Notes: generated from the sequence alone by a model not told the origin. Positions 50,346-61,681 are shown, counted from the stretch's first letter. The stretch is DNA of 64,000 bases from Blasia pusilla (GCA_050084515.1 CM114271.1:58218001-58282000); one strand, 5' to 3'. A program made the numbers and translations.

Positions 50346-50871
50346 TGTAAAATGTGTGTAGATTTCAATAAAGCAACTTGAGAGTGTTTGATCGTGGATG
50401 TAGCGTGCGCGCGTAAAGTGAACCACATACATCTTGTGGGATTAAAATGAATGATTTTCCAATTTATTCCAACAAGAAACCTCTTCCCCAAGCCTTGACC
50501 AATCTCCTCAAGTTGCTAGATCGCATTGATTAATTCCTCAAGGTGCGCCCCTTAGCTCAAACTTGAAACACGGCCAAACATGCATCACAATTAGTTCATG
50601 GTTTAAGGACTTGAGCTGGTAGAGAGGGATAGTGTTCCCCTCTTGAGGTACTTCTAAGGCTCTCCATGAGAACCCCATCTTCTCTATTTTCTCCCTTTAG
50701 CCCTCAACCCAAACATGGCATGCAACCCGTAGATCGACGTTTGCTTACTTATCCATCAAGATAGCCTGATTGAGGCTTCTTGCAGCTTATACAATTCTTG
50801 ACTCCCCAAATGTATCTTGGAGCTTGAACTTTAATTTCATATGTCTCATGGCTAGCGCCCATTTTAATTTT
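50346..50871 (-). other. LTR-end segment (inverted relative to 43.4 kb) and spacer
   Basis: 50346-50432 is the reverse complement of 43345-43448. Its terminus TGTGTAGATTTC abuts the transposase exon. The remainder to 50871 has no domain. Confidence 0.4.
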
Positions 50872-51915
50872 CGTGACCCTCATAACCAAACAAGCGCCAA
50901 GTGGAACATCCAAACTCTAGCGGGCTCACGCTAGGATAGTTTGCGCTTTGGAGAGGTCTCAAGAAGAGACAAGTTAGGAAACACAAGTGCAAGACGCAAG
51001 CAAGGCGAGCATTTTGAATGTTTCGTGCGTTTATGGTCTCAAATAAGGAAACTAGAACCAAACGCGGAACCCAAACTTGAGAGAAGTTGAGTCTCAGATG
51101 AGACATGGCCAAGGGGTGAAAATCAGACTTGGGACGTAGCTAGCGTTTAGGGTTTTTTATTATAATTTTGACCATAATTTTAATCTCAAGATGATTTTGG
51201 TAAAAATAAGATGGAGTTGGAAAGCTTCTGCGGAGCCAATTCCAATGCACCAAAGATCTTAGCAAACACACAAGCGGAAACTGAGATATGAGCCAAAACC
51301 AATTTTACGAGGAGTCGTATTGAGGGCCAAAAAGAGGGGCGCGGGTGTCCCTTCCCCAAAATAAAGGGGAGGTGGGGGATCCCTAGAAGTACTTGTAAGG
51401 GGAAAAGTCTCCAAGGGTGCTCGAGACTCAAACCCCACTTTGGCCACCGTGGAGCGTCATAAGGGCACGGAATGGATCTCGAGTTTTGGTGCTGGGATCC
51501 GAAACCCCAAACTAAGTCCAACATAATGGATTTCTGAGTTCCCTATTGGACTCCAACCCGCGACTCATTTGGTGAGTCTCCCTTAAGGGGATCATGTGAG
51601 GTCCATTAGACTGTTGGAACCGGTAGCTTATAGGCACGCAAACGCCATTTTAGGTGCTTGGACTAACGAGAAAGTCTGTCCCAAGTCTCGAAAGACTTTC
51701 CCATGTTGGGAACACGAAACCGCTAACCAAAAACTTCCTAGAAATGAGGAAGGTTGAGCTTGATGAGGTGATGAGTTGAAGACTCGATGGATTGGAAGGC
51801 CGCTTGACCCAAACCAGACTAACGTGAGTGTGTTTGGATGCAGGTCATCGATGAGAGCGTATCCTACTGAACGTACGCTTCCGCAACTCTAAGATTGAAG
51901 TTTGAGGGGAGTAGG
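50872..51915. repeat. 1-kb LTR-like repeat, copy 2
   Basis: Collinear with 27417-28433. It lies downstream, in the minus sense, of a gypsy integrase C-terminal fragment, which supports an LTR identity (3' LTR of a minus-strand gypsy). Differences are numerous, with small indels. Confidence 0.6.
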
Positions 51916-52339
51916 GTTTAGGGATTAGGTGTCCCCATTTGGTGTCTAATGGTTTTCTTTCTGCCCTTTGCATTTCATGATTAGTCTCATGGCGTCTTGT
52001 GGCGTCTCGTCCATCTTGACTACTCACGTGTTCCTTGCATCTTGCCCTTAACTTGGCACTTAGCTCTAAGGTCTTAAACCTTTCTTGCCTTTATTTTTTC
52101 CCTTAAATATCTTTGCCCCTTTCTTACTTGGGACTTTTCACAAGACATGTGTGAATCTTGCCTAACGTTAGTCTTATGGTTGTTTCTACCGCCCTTCTTA
52201 ATCTCGCGACTAGCTAGTCCATGTTTCAACTTTGGTGGATCATACCAAGATCCTATCTCCTTGGATCCCTGATCATGACTCTCTTCTTGGGTCCTCGTTG
52301 GTATGGGTGCCATAGACTTAACCTTTCCATGCCACTAAC
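51916..52339 (-). other. gypsy 3' untranslated-type spacer
   Basis: Lies between the integrase end and the LTR-like repeat. No protein-like frame and no clear polypurine tract at the junction. Confidence 0.3.
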
Positions 52340-52960
52340 TATTTGGTTATTAATCTCCTTCCTCTCTTTACTATACGCTCATCCAATATAGTCTTGACTA
52401 TGAACTAGTCTTTGAGTATGATTGGGTCATGTTGTAGAAGACTTGTCTCAGAGGGGTCTTCATCATCCATGAACGCCTTTAGAACTAACATGGAACACAT
52501 CATGATTTCACCTCATGTCCAATAGTAACCTCAATTAGTACGACACCTCCTTAAGCTTTTTGAGTAACTTAAAGGGCCCCACGTATCTTGGCGCCATCTT
52601 CCTAAAGATACTTGAAGGTAATTAGTGGGAACTTAGTATTAGCCAATGATATCCCCAACTTCAAAGCTCATATCTTGCTTATGGACATCAGCTTGTCGCT
52701 CGTAGCAACATCTGGCACATTTTCTGATGCTAAAGCCTCTCTATAGTTATGCAACCGCTTCGCCAAGAAGTCCTCCATTGCCAACATAGAACTCCTCACT
52801 TCAAGTCACTTGAGATGCCTTTGGTTCTTTGAACCAAGTTGGGGTTTTGGGATATAACCCCACTACGAACACAAATGGGGTGTATCCCATCATCAAATGC
52901 ATGGAGTTGTTATACTTAAACTCCGCCGTAGGGCACCGTCTGGCAGGGTGAACAAGACAA
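52340..52960 (-). pseudogene. pol: gypsy integrase C-terminal region
   Basis: The minus strand reads TAEFKYNNSMHLMMGYTPFV then VGLYPKTP, the conserved EF-YN-S-H-S-G-SPF-V-YG--P block. Further left are ERQADVHKQDMSFEVGD (the R-F-VGD motif) and a WGPLSYSK-type tail with MMCSMLVLKAF. It is the missing continuation of the plus-strand integrase that ends at about 55995, so the two parts have been separated by an inversion. Confidence 0.65.
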
Positions 52961-55900
52961 AAAATGATGAGTCAAGGCCACACGTGGATTTAGAACCCAA
53001 AAGGTTCAAACCTCATTAAATGCCAAGTTCCAAGCAAGGATCGAGTGACCTTGAGTGAACCTGGCGCAAGAGGGTGTTATGTGTGGGGAAATCTTAGTCA
53101 TTTCAAGTGGGAGTGCTTCGAGGAAAAAGGGGAAAATGTGTGGAAGGACGGACCGTCGTTGCAACAAGCAAGAGCAATCAACAAGTGCAAGGCGTTGACT
53201 TGATAAGGGAGACTAGCGCCTTGATATTTTGCGTGTTTAATCAAGAGCCTTCAAGGAACAATTTGAGTGAAGTTGATGAGCCTTCAAAGGAGTTGCATGG
53301 CGATGCTAGTGAGTGCCAACTTCTATTTGAGGTACTAACTGCAGGAAAATATATGGTTGCTTTGATTGACATTGGGATAACCTACAACTTCCCAGATCCG
53401 AAGGCAGTGGAGAGGTTGGGAGTACCAATAATTGACATGGACCAACCCCAAGTTGTAATCTATATCGATGGACATTTGCTAACCACCTCAACCCAAATGT
53501 TGAACATTAAGATGGTGATTATAGGAGTGAAAGCTGAGTTTTTTATCGGAATTGTTCCTAGTAGGTAGATTAGGTGACATCAATATGATTTTATCACTTA
53601 GGATTTTGCATGGACATGCCATAATGATAAGATTAGTTGAAGGCATATTAGAGGTTCCTCTTGGTGATGGAAATGCCATGAGGATTCTTGAGATCTAAAG
53701 TGCAAATTTGCGTACTCAAATTTCAAGGATTAATCAAGTAAACCACATTGCTCAATTGGGTTTGGCCAAGAAGCTTGAAAAAGATCTCAAGGGTGGGTTC
53801 AAATGTTGGGGAGTCACATTGAACCTTGAGGAGTCTGAATTGGATGATGCATAACCAAAGGAGGAACTAAAAGGAAACCTTACGCCTAGAGTGTGGAAAA
53901 TCTTGGAAGGATTTGGGGATGTCTTAACTGGGGTACTTCTAGAAGGGTTGCTGCCTAGGCAAGATGTGGATTATAAGATTTTACTCAAACCTGGAACGAC
54001 CCCAATGGTAAGGAACCCTCGGGGGATGACTTCCCAAGAAAGGAAACTCCTATATGAGCAATTTAAGGCATTGGAGGAAAGCGGGTTCAATCTCCTAAGT
54101 ACGTCATTGTTTCGATCCCTTTCCCTTTTTATCTTGAAGAAGGATGGATCTATGTGCTTACGCATGGATTACAAGGCGTTGAACAAAAAAGACCATCAAG
54201 AACAAGTATGCATAGCCTTAGACACATGCCTTTTTTGATGTGGTGGCAAAGTCCAAGTATTTTACCAAGATAGACCTAAGGCAAGGGTATTACCAAATTT
54301 GAATTGCAAAAGGGGATGAACATAAGACCGTGATGAGGACAAGATTCGGATCTTATGAGTTCCTAGTGATGTCGTTTAGATTGACTAACGCGCCAACTAT
54401 ATTCATAACTCTCGCAAATACTCTCTTTCAAGATTTTTTAGATATGGGAGTAGTGGTGTTCTTTGATGACATCCTTATGTATTCAGTGACCTAGTAGGAA
54501 CACGAGGTTCTCCTCAAAAAAATCTTGGGGTGTTTGAGGAAGGACGAACAATTTGCAAAACCTTTTAAGTGTTTCTTCATGGTCCAAGAAGTGGAATGCT
54601 TGGGACACACGTTGAAAAAGGAAGGCATATGACCTAATCATGAAAAGTTTGAGGCTATCAAGTTATGGCCAACACCAAGGAATTTGACCAAGACAAGGTC
54701 ATTTGTTGGATTTTTAACCTTCTATGTAAGATACACCTAGGATTTTTGCAAGGTTACCAGACTACTCTATGACTTGAAGTGAAAAAAAGTAGTGTTTGGA
54801 TGGTCCAAGGAGTCTTAGGAGGCATTTGAGTGGCTAAAGTTTATGGTTAGCAACCTTCATGCACTCAACTTTTCGAAAATCAAGGTCCCATTCAAAGTTT
54901 GGATCGATATGTCAAACTTTGCAATTGGGGGAGTGTTGAACCAAGCGGGTCGCACAATTTCTTATGAGTCGATCAGCCAAGGTAGAGAAAAATTAGAGGG
55001 AGATGTATGTAGTGATTTATTTCCACAAGAGGTGGAAAGTATATTTTTTACATAATCTGTACTTCAAGGTTTACACTGACAACATCACTCGCAAGTATTT
55101 TGCAAGTCAACATAAGTTCTTACCAAAAAAATCTCCATTTCCAAGAATACATGGTGAGATTCAAGATGGAAATTGTCTATAAGCTAGGCGAGGAGAATAT
55201 AGTAGGCAATGCCTTGAGTAGACGAGAGCAATACTTGCGAGGAACTTGAGGGTTGGAAATTGATTAAGGAAACTTTGTGAAGACGGCTTACCAGCACGAT
55301 GAAATTGCCCAAGGATGGTCAGAGGCTTTGAACAAGGAGGCAATTGTGAGGCACGTTACACTTGTGGATAGTGTCCTGAAATGGAAGCAATAAAGGAAAT
55401 ACATTCTAGAGAGTTGAAGGACCAAGATTCTTAAGGTTTATCATGATACACCTTGGGTGGGACATCTAGGTTAGGTAGCAACCTTGAAGATTCTTAAAAA
55501 TTATTCCTACCAACCATCTCAAGACAAGGACACCATAAAGTATGTTCAATCGTGTTCGGTTTGTCAAAAGAATTGAACGGACTATGGCAAGATGCCAAGG
55601 TTTCTTCAACCTTGGTCCATTTCGGGCGATTTATGGGACTGTGTTGATTTCTTTATGGGATTACTTGAGGCAAAGGTTTTAATTCAATCATGGAAGAAGT
55701 AGATTGACTTTCAAAAATGGGAGTTTTGATTCTGGCTTGGAATACAATTACGGTGTTGGAGGTATTTCATCTTTTCTTTGATTTCTTTTTGAGAAATTGG
55801 GGTTTAGCAAGCGAGTTAGTATTTGATTGGGACACCAAGTTTTTCTCTAAGTTTTGAACGTGTTTGTTTAAGACTCTAGGAATGGACTTGCTTCTAAGTT

Positions 55901-55998
55901 CAAGTCATCACTCGAACATGACGAGACAAGCATAATGTGTAAACTTAATGCTTGAGGAGTATCTATGAACCTATGGTAGATCAAATAGATTGGGTAGA
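52961..55998 (+). pseudogene. pol: gypsy gag end, protease, RT, RNase H, integrase N-part
   Basis: Order on the plus strand: a zinc-knuckle remnant near 53075 (CYVWGNLSHFKWEC, second Cys changed to Trp); a retropepsin frame 53107-53568 with VALIDIGITYNF (DTG position reads DIG); RT from 53891 (LLPRQDVDYKILLKPGTTPM, LRMDYKALNKK, then KIDLRQGYYQI, VMSFRLTNAPTIF, VVVFFDDIL); RNase H near 54890 (VWIDMSNFAIGGVLNQ); integrase zinc finger and core near 55440-55995 (YHDTPWVGHLG, CSVCQKN, DLWDCVDFFMG, then LMLEEYL and IDWVEYF). Many stops. It ends abutting the truncated ParB/methyltransferase-like gene. Its integrase C-part is inverted at 52.3-52.96 kb. Confidence 0.85.
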
Positions 55999-58640
55999 GT
56001 ATTTTCCTTGAACATCATCTTGAAGCCTCGGTTTTTTATGGGCTTGTCCCGGATGTCATCCAGCCAAAGTTTGAAATCTTCAGCACTCTCCAGGTTTGCT
56101 TCCTCCGGAACTGGATTTATTTTTTTCAGCTCCGCTTGGAGACCCACGAGTATGGACTTCCCGAGAAGAGGCAACGCGTCCCAGAATGACCATTCACGGA
56201 GCCAATGGGAGATCACTGGATCAGAGACACCCGGAGGATGGTGTTACGCCCTCTTTTGGGCCTCTGTCCCCTCGAGACTGATTTTCATCAATCGGATTCT
56301 CCTAAATTCCGAAATTCCAGACAAAGCAAATCTATGGACGCGGTCAAGAGACACTTTCTCCCCAATCCAACCTTGAGGATCTTCATCCCTCTTCCGCTGG
56401 CGCTGATTTTTGCCTTCAGCTCCTTGTAGAAATCATGGCCAAGTTCGGGAATGAGAATGGCGATGTAGCGCTGCATCTTGCTTGCAGTGTACTTCGTAGT
56501 TGCAGATACTGCACCTTGGATGAACTTAGCACGCTCAGACATAGACATATTCTCCCTCCGCTCCAGCTCCAATGAAGCGCTCTTCTTGGCGGCCTGTATC
56601 TTCGACCAACAAAGGATTGTCACGGCTGCATCTTGGGAAATAAATGTATTTGCCCAAGTCTTTTTTTTTTATTTGAGCCCCCTTCGCCAGCATCTTATTA
56701 ACAAGGGCGTCGCCCAAGAACCCCTTGAACTCTGTCGGGTGCGTCGTTAGCACTTTCTTCACCCGATCGCAATCGTGGATCCAGTGGTGGGTGACATTCC
56801 CCTCGGATACAATCTTGCACATCCAAACACAATATAAGAATTTTTGCAAGCTACATGGGTTCTTGCAACCCGTTGGACTCCGACATGTCGCCACACCTCA
56901 TGGTCAGAATGGTAGCTACGGGCTAAATATTGCAACCCATCGGAGTCCGACGGATTGCATTCAGATTTGTGATTTCCTGGTTACAACCCGTCGGACTCCA
57001 ACAGGTTGTGAGATAATTTGTATTCAGAGAGTGGTCTCCGCAGAAAAAGTGAACATATCAACCCGTCGGAGTCCGACAGGTTGCCCAATTTCAAGTAAAG
57101 ATGCAATTTGACGCCAAAAATCAAGCTCCCCTACTCCGATCACCTACCCGTGCTGGCGAATGCAACCCTTCGGAGTCCGACGAGTTGCTTTCGGCCAAAA
57201 ATAGTTGCCATTCAAGCAACTCGTTGGACTCTGACGACTTGCTTTCAGCCAAAAAATCCTAAAAACAGCGGCCAATCAAGCAACTTGTCGGACTTTGACG
57301 AGTTTCTTTAAGGCATCCGATGTTTTGTTATCACTAGTTAAAAAACTCGTCAGAGTCCGAAGGTTTGCAGCAATCAAAATAAAGGAAGAGGAAACTTACG
57401 TGTTCATGGCATGAATGGCCATTTCCACCGTCGCCATGTGATGAGGGTATGGATGTAGCACGACTGCCTTCACGCAGAAATGCGCCTCCAATGAGTTTTG
57501 GCGCTCCTCTGCAAATAGGGTCCACGCCATGAACCTATGGTTTCCATCCCAGATGAAGAAATATAGGTTTCGCATCCAGCTGAATTCCGTCCCCTCAATC
57601 ACCCTTCTGAATTCCAGATCTCTCATCTTCCAGAATGTGTCGAGCGCTTCCAAGTCCTCCTCCGTCACCAACGCTTGGGTTCCACGTTCATGGTAAGGCT
57701 GAACATAGAACGGAGGGAAGTTGTCGTTGCCGATTGTTTCAGCTTCGCAATATCCTTGTCAGACTGAATTTCGCGGACATACTCCATTGTCCGCAATCGG
57801 AAAAGTGGAATTCTCGAGGCGTTATGGCCCTCCATCAGTGCCATCTGCTTTACCATCTGTCACAACAGGGACAAGGTCAATAAACTGCACTGAATTGCCA
57901 ATGAATTGCAACATGGGCCTTCATATAATTCAAAGAACAAAGATCGTATCCTACCCACTCAAAGATCGGGTCGGTGTCTTGGCCCGCCAACTGCTCTGGG
58001 ATTGCAGCTGGCAAGTCCACTGGAAACTCGTCGATCCGATAGAGGTCGATTTATTCCACCGGGCTAAGAGACGAGGAAGACCGCTCTCCTGCTTCTTCAG
58101 AGATGTCCACCATCTCCACGTTGGCGGTCCTCATGACCTCATCATCTGTCACTTGAACTTCGGCCGTTTCCTCAGCCGATTTTATATTGATTGTGTCCCC
58201 GGACTTCATCGGAGACATTTCTTGCATCTCAACACTTTCGGTTGGACGGGCCGGGCTTTCTTCAATGGAAATCGCTTTTTCCCATCGAGCTTTTGCCAAT
58301 TGTGCTCCCCTCACCGACGCGTCCTGACGTTTCTTTTCACGCTTCTCCTTGGCAATCCTTTTCTTCAAGGCCTGCAACGCCTCATCCTCTACGTTCTATT
58401 TTTCAAGCGCCTCCTTAATACGTTTTGCAAGAAGCTCCTGCCTGTGCATCTTGGCTTTCCTTTCGCACTCCTCGATCTCTTGCTGCCTTATCTCTTTGGC
58501 CAAACGAGGCCGTGGAGATGGTGACGTAGGAGTCTTGGGCTTGGGAGTGAAGCTCCCAGCCTTGCTTGCTTGAGATTTTTTCCTCGTCATTGTTCCCGAA
58601 AATGCCTCCTCCTTGACAACAAAATAATTTTCTGTGCATG
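55999..58640 (-). pseudogene. ParB/methyltransferase-like gene, E2 copy (5' half)
   Basis: Start ATG at 58590 (MTRKKSQASKAGSFTPKPKT). Exon 1 (to 57955) has the coiled coil. Intron 1 is 57857-57954 with GTAGG...ACAG. Exon 2 (57856-57400) begins MVKQMALMEGHNASRIPLFR and contains the intact WDGNHRFMAWTLFAEE and VVLHPYPHHMATVEMAIHAM, with a small deletion before SFPPFY. Intron 2 (56814-57399) starts GTAAGT and holds eight palindromes. Exon 3 begins IVSEGNVTHHWIHDCDRVKK, shifts frame at a T-run near 56660, reads DPVISHWLREWSFWDAL (in E1 numbering) as VISHWLREWSFWDALPLLGK, and stops at about 55999 where the gypsy begins. The methyltransferase part is missing. This copy is the best guide to the gene's start and first introns. 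Confidence 0.62.
56865..57369. repeat. palindrome array P5, 8 copies, intron 2 of the E2 gene
   Basis: Copies at 56865, 56932, 56983, 57058, 57162, 57216, 57280 and 57343. The five nearest the acceptor line up one-to-one with the last five of E1 (59010-59292), while the spacers between have diverged more and differ in length. Confidence 0.92.
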
Positions 58641-58716
58641 ATGAGTCACCTCGATGAGTCGCTCGGATGATTCGCCTCGATGAGTCACCTCAATGAGTCG
58701 CTCGAATCGTCTCGCA
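58641..58716 (-). other. 5' untranslated leader of the E2 ParB-like gene
   Basis: Minus-strand sequence GCGAGACGATTCGAGCG, then repeated GACTCATCGAGG-type units, matches the E1 leader at 38795-38930. It stops at 58716, at the same leader position where the E2 promoter segment ends at 40380. Confidence 0.7.
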
Positions 58717-58742
58717 CAGGTTTAGTATGTTTTTGGCCCAAA

Positions 58743-59292
58743 GCAACTCGTCGGAGTCTGACGAGTTGCTCGACAGGCTGCATTCTTTGGATGTATATTG
58801 AAGAAAGTAACTCGTTGGAGTCCGACGAGTTGCTCGACTCGCGGCCTTTTTTGGATATTTTTTGAAGAAAGCAACTCGTCGGACTCCGACGAGTTGTTCC
58901 ACTGACCACAGGTTTAGTATATTTTTGGCCCAAAGTAACTTGTCAGAGTCCGACGGGTTGCTTGACTCGAAGCTATTTTTGGAGGTTTTTTTTATGTTTT
59001 TGGCCAAAAGCAACTCGTCGGAGTCCGACAGGTTGCATTCGGAAGTTGGAAGCTACCTTTTTTGCGTCAAATTGCAGCTTTCATTGCAATTGCGCAACCT
59101 GTCGGACTCCGACGGGTTGCTATGTTCACTTTTGATACGGACTATCTGACAACCCGTCGGAGTCCGACGGGTTGAAACCAAGCATTCACAAATCTGAATG
59201 CAATCCGTCGGACTCCGACGGGTTGCATAATTTAGCTCGTTGCTAGAATCCGACCTTGAGCTGTGACGACCTGTCGGGGTCTGACGAGTTGC
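58743..59292. repeat. palindrome array P6, 9 copies, intron 2 of E1 (right part)
   Basis: Copies at 58743, 58807, 58871, 58935, 59010, 59094, 59149, 59200 and 59267. The first four are mostly of the ACTCGTC/GACGAGT subtype with a 64-bp period, continuing array P3. The later ones are mainly of the ACCCGTC/GACGGGT subtype. Confidence 0.93.
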
Positions 59293-59342
59293 AGGAACCC
59301 ATGTACCTTACAAAATTTCTTATATTGAGTTTGGATATGTAG

Positions 59343-61681
59343 GATTGTATCGGAGGGGAATGTCACCCACCACTAGATCCAGGATTGCGATTGGGTGAAG
59401 AAGGTGCTTACGACGTACCGTCAGAGTACAAGGAGTTCTTGGGCGACGCCCTGGGAAATTAGATGCTTGCAAAGGGTGCACAGATAAAAAAGAAGACTTG
59501 GGCAAATAAGTTTATTTCCCAAGATGCAGCCGTCACAATCCTTTGCTGGTCAAAGATACACGCCGCGAAGAAGAGCGCTGCATTGGAGCTGGAGCGGAGG
59601 GAGAAAGTATGTGGGTCTCAGCGCGCAAAATTCATCCAAGCTGCAGTATTTGCAGCCACGAAGTACACGGCAAGCAAGATGCAGCGCTACATCGCCATTC
59701 TCAACCCCGAACTTGGTCCGGAGTTTTACAAGGAGCTGAAGGCGATTATCAAGCGCCACCGGAAAAGGGATGAAGATCCACAAGGTCGGATTGGGGAGAA
59801 AGTGTCCCTCGATCGCGTGCATCGATTTGCGTTGTCTGGAATAAGCGAGTTTAGGAGAATCCGACTGATGAAAATCAGTCTCGAGGGCACAAAGGCCCAG
59901 AAGAGGGCGGCACACCATTCTCCGGGTGTGTCTGATCCAGTGATCTCCCACTGGCTCCGCGAATGGTCGTTCTGGGACGCGTTGCGGGTTATCGGGAAGT
60001 CCATGCTGGACGGTCTCCAAGCGGGGCTCAAAAGAATAGAGCCCATTCTGGATGAAGCAAACTTGGAAAGTGCTGTAGATTTCAAACTTTGGCTCGATGA
60101 CATTCGGGACAAGCCCATCAAAAACCCAGGTTTCAAGACGATGTTCAAGGAAGAGCAAGCCCTCGAGACAACGAAGTTGGCTTCCAAGGTCCGCACAGCC
60201 AAAGACAAATCCACAGCGGGTCTCAAAGGCAAGGCGAGGGGAGGGAAGAATTCGAGGCCAAAATTTCCCAAAGAGAGGCTGAAGATTCAAGGCCAGAGCC
60301 GGAATCGTCCGGGCAAGCAGGGAGAGAGGGTCGGACCAGGTCCTTCGCGAGAAAAACCCCACCAGAGTCTGAGGTCATAGACACCCCGACAAGCCGACCG
60401 CAGACTCGGAAGAAGCGGAAGCGAGAGGTGCCAAGGTTGTCCCAAGGAGAATACAGTCCATCATCCTTGGGAAGACATAGAGAAAAAATGACCCGGACAA
60501 GCGTCCTCCTTCAGTTCATGAATTTACTGGATGAGTTGAAAAGTTTCAGTTCTCAAGCGTCGACACCCGCCATTGATAAATTGACAACGCTGGGATGGAA
60601 GCCTCAACAAAACGGGCACGCTCCCTGGATGGTCAATGGAGTGGTCGAAGAGGTGGCGGTGGATCTATTGATCGGGGTTGCCATTGTGGGAGGAGAATCC
60701 GTCGGACGGGGTACCAGACTGGAATGTTCCCATTTCTTATGACCAGATCGCGCTCCTGTTTTCCTTTGCAGACGCTTATCTGAGTGACAGGGGCTGCTTC
60801 TTAGTTTTGACTGGAGGGAGCGAGGACGAGCTTTTCAACCTCCAATGCGTCAAGAGGTCGCTGAAGTGGAGGACGGCGCAATCGTGGATCATCAAGAATG
60901 AGTACCCACTCCGATCCGCGACGAGTCTGATTCGGGTAAGGCTCTATTCCTGTCTTCAGATTGTATATCTCCGACGTTGTCTTTGTCCGTGAGCAACACG
61001 TCGCCTTCCGACGGGTTGGTCATGGACAAAAAAAACCCGTCGGACTCCGACAGGTTGCTCCAATATTAGTATTTAAAAGAAGTTCTCTAGGGTCAAGCGA
61101 AGTTTCTTTGGTGACGTGTTGCACATTATGCCAAGTTGCTGACATTGTTTCCAACGTGCTTCTTTACAGATGGACCACTCTTATGTTTACTGCTTCGTTC
61201 GGCCAGAGCACAACTTCCAGGAATTCAAGATCCAGGATCCTGTGGATCCATGCTCAGATGGGTACAACTTAGATATTTTATACAATTCCCCCCGGGAATT
61301 TACATGCAAGACGGTACCCCACTTCTTGGAGGAAGGTAAAAGTCGCCATCCCTGATGCAAACGCTCATCGAGCTCTGCTCAAGGCCGGGTGACTTGGTGT
61401 TCGACTTAGTGGGCCTTTCAGGGGCGAGTATCAAAGGCGCATGGCAGAGTGGCAGGAACATTCTCTGCCTCGAGGGAAGGTAGGAATTGTTTGACCTTTG
61501 CAAGGAGGCAAAGGCAGATTACGATAGGCTTGTTGGGGCGTACAACTCTCCACCAAAGCCGAGAGCTCCGGTTCTAGACCCACCATTGGTAGTGACACCA
61601 TCGTCACTTCCAACGATTCCGAAAATTGGGAGGGCAAGGCCGAAAGTAATTTTGCAAGAGCTCTCGAACGATGACGAGTGA
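59343..61681 (+). pseudogene. ParB/methyltransferase-like gene, exons 3-4 (E1), methyltransferase-like end
   Basis: The acceptor ATATGTAG precedes exon 3 at 59343, in phase with exon 2. After IVSEGNVTHH (then a stop), a helical domain follows (MLAKGAQIKKKTWANKFISQ; AKFIQAAVFAATKYTASKMQ; VISHWLREWSFWDALRVIGK), then a Lys/Pro-rich linker. From 60.48 kb comes a domain like beta-class amino-methyltransferases: LLQFMNLLDELKSF, VAVDLLI (the DPPY motif expected next is garbled by a frame change), SYDQIALLFSFADAYLSDRG, CFLVLTGG. Intron 3 is 60936-61169 (GTAAGG...TTTACAG). Exon 4 ends with LIELCSRPGDLVFDLVGLSG, then SGRNILCLEGR, like the PGD.V.D.F.GSG motif I that follows motif IV in this class. Its stop is at 61679. 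At least two stops and two frameshifts. Confidence 0.55.
60993..61058. repeat. two palindromes in intron 3
   Basis: Copies at 60993 (ACACGTCG..CGACGGGT, one arm changed) and 61033 (ACCCGTCGGA..TCCGACAGGT). They show that the third intron also carries the family. Confidence 0.88.

Noticed and set aside
59463-60380. An independent intact 305-codon gene
   Set aside because: The frame begins mid-exon: the same protein continues upstream in both copies (IVSEGNVTHH..), with a stop in E1, and downstream after a frame change. It is an internal part of the ParB/methyltransferase-like gene.
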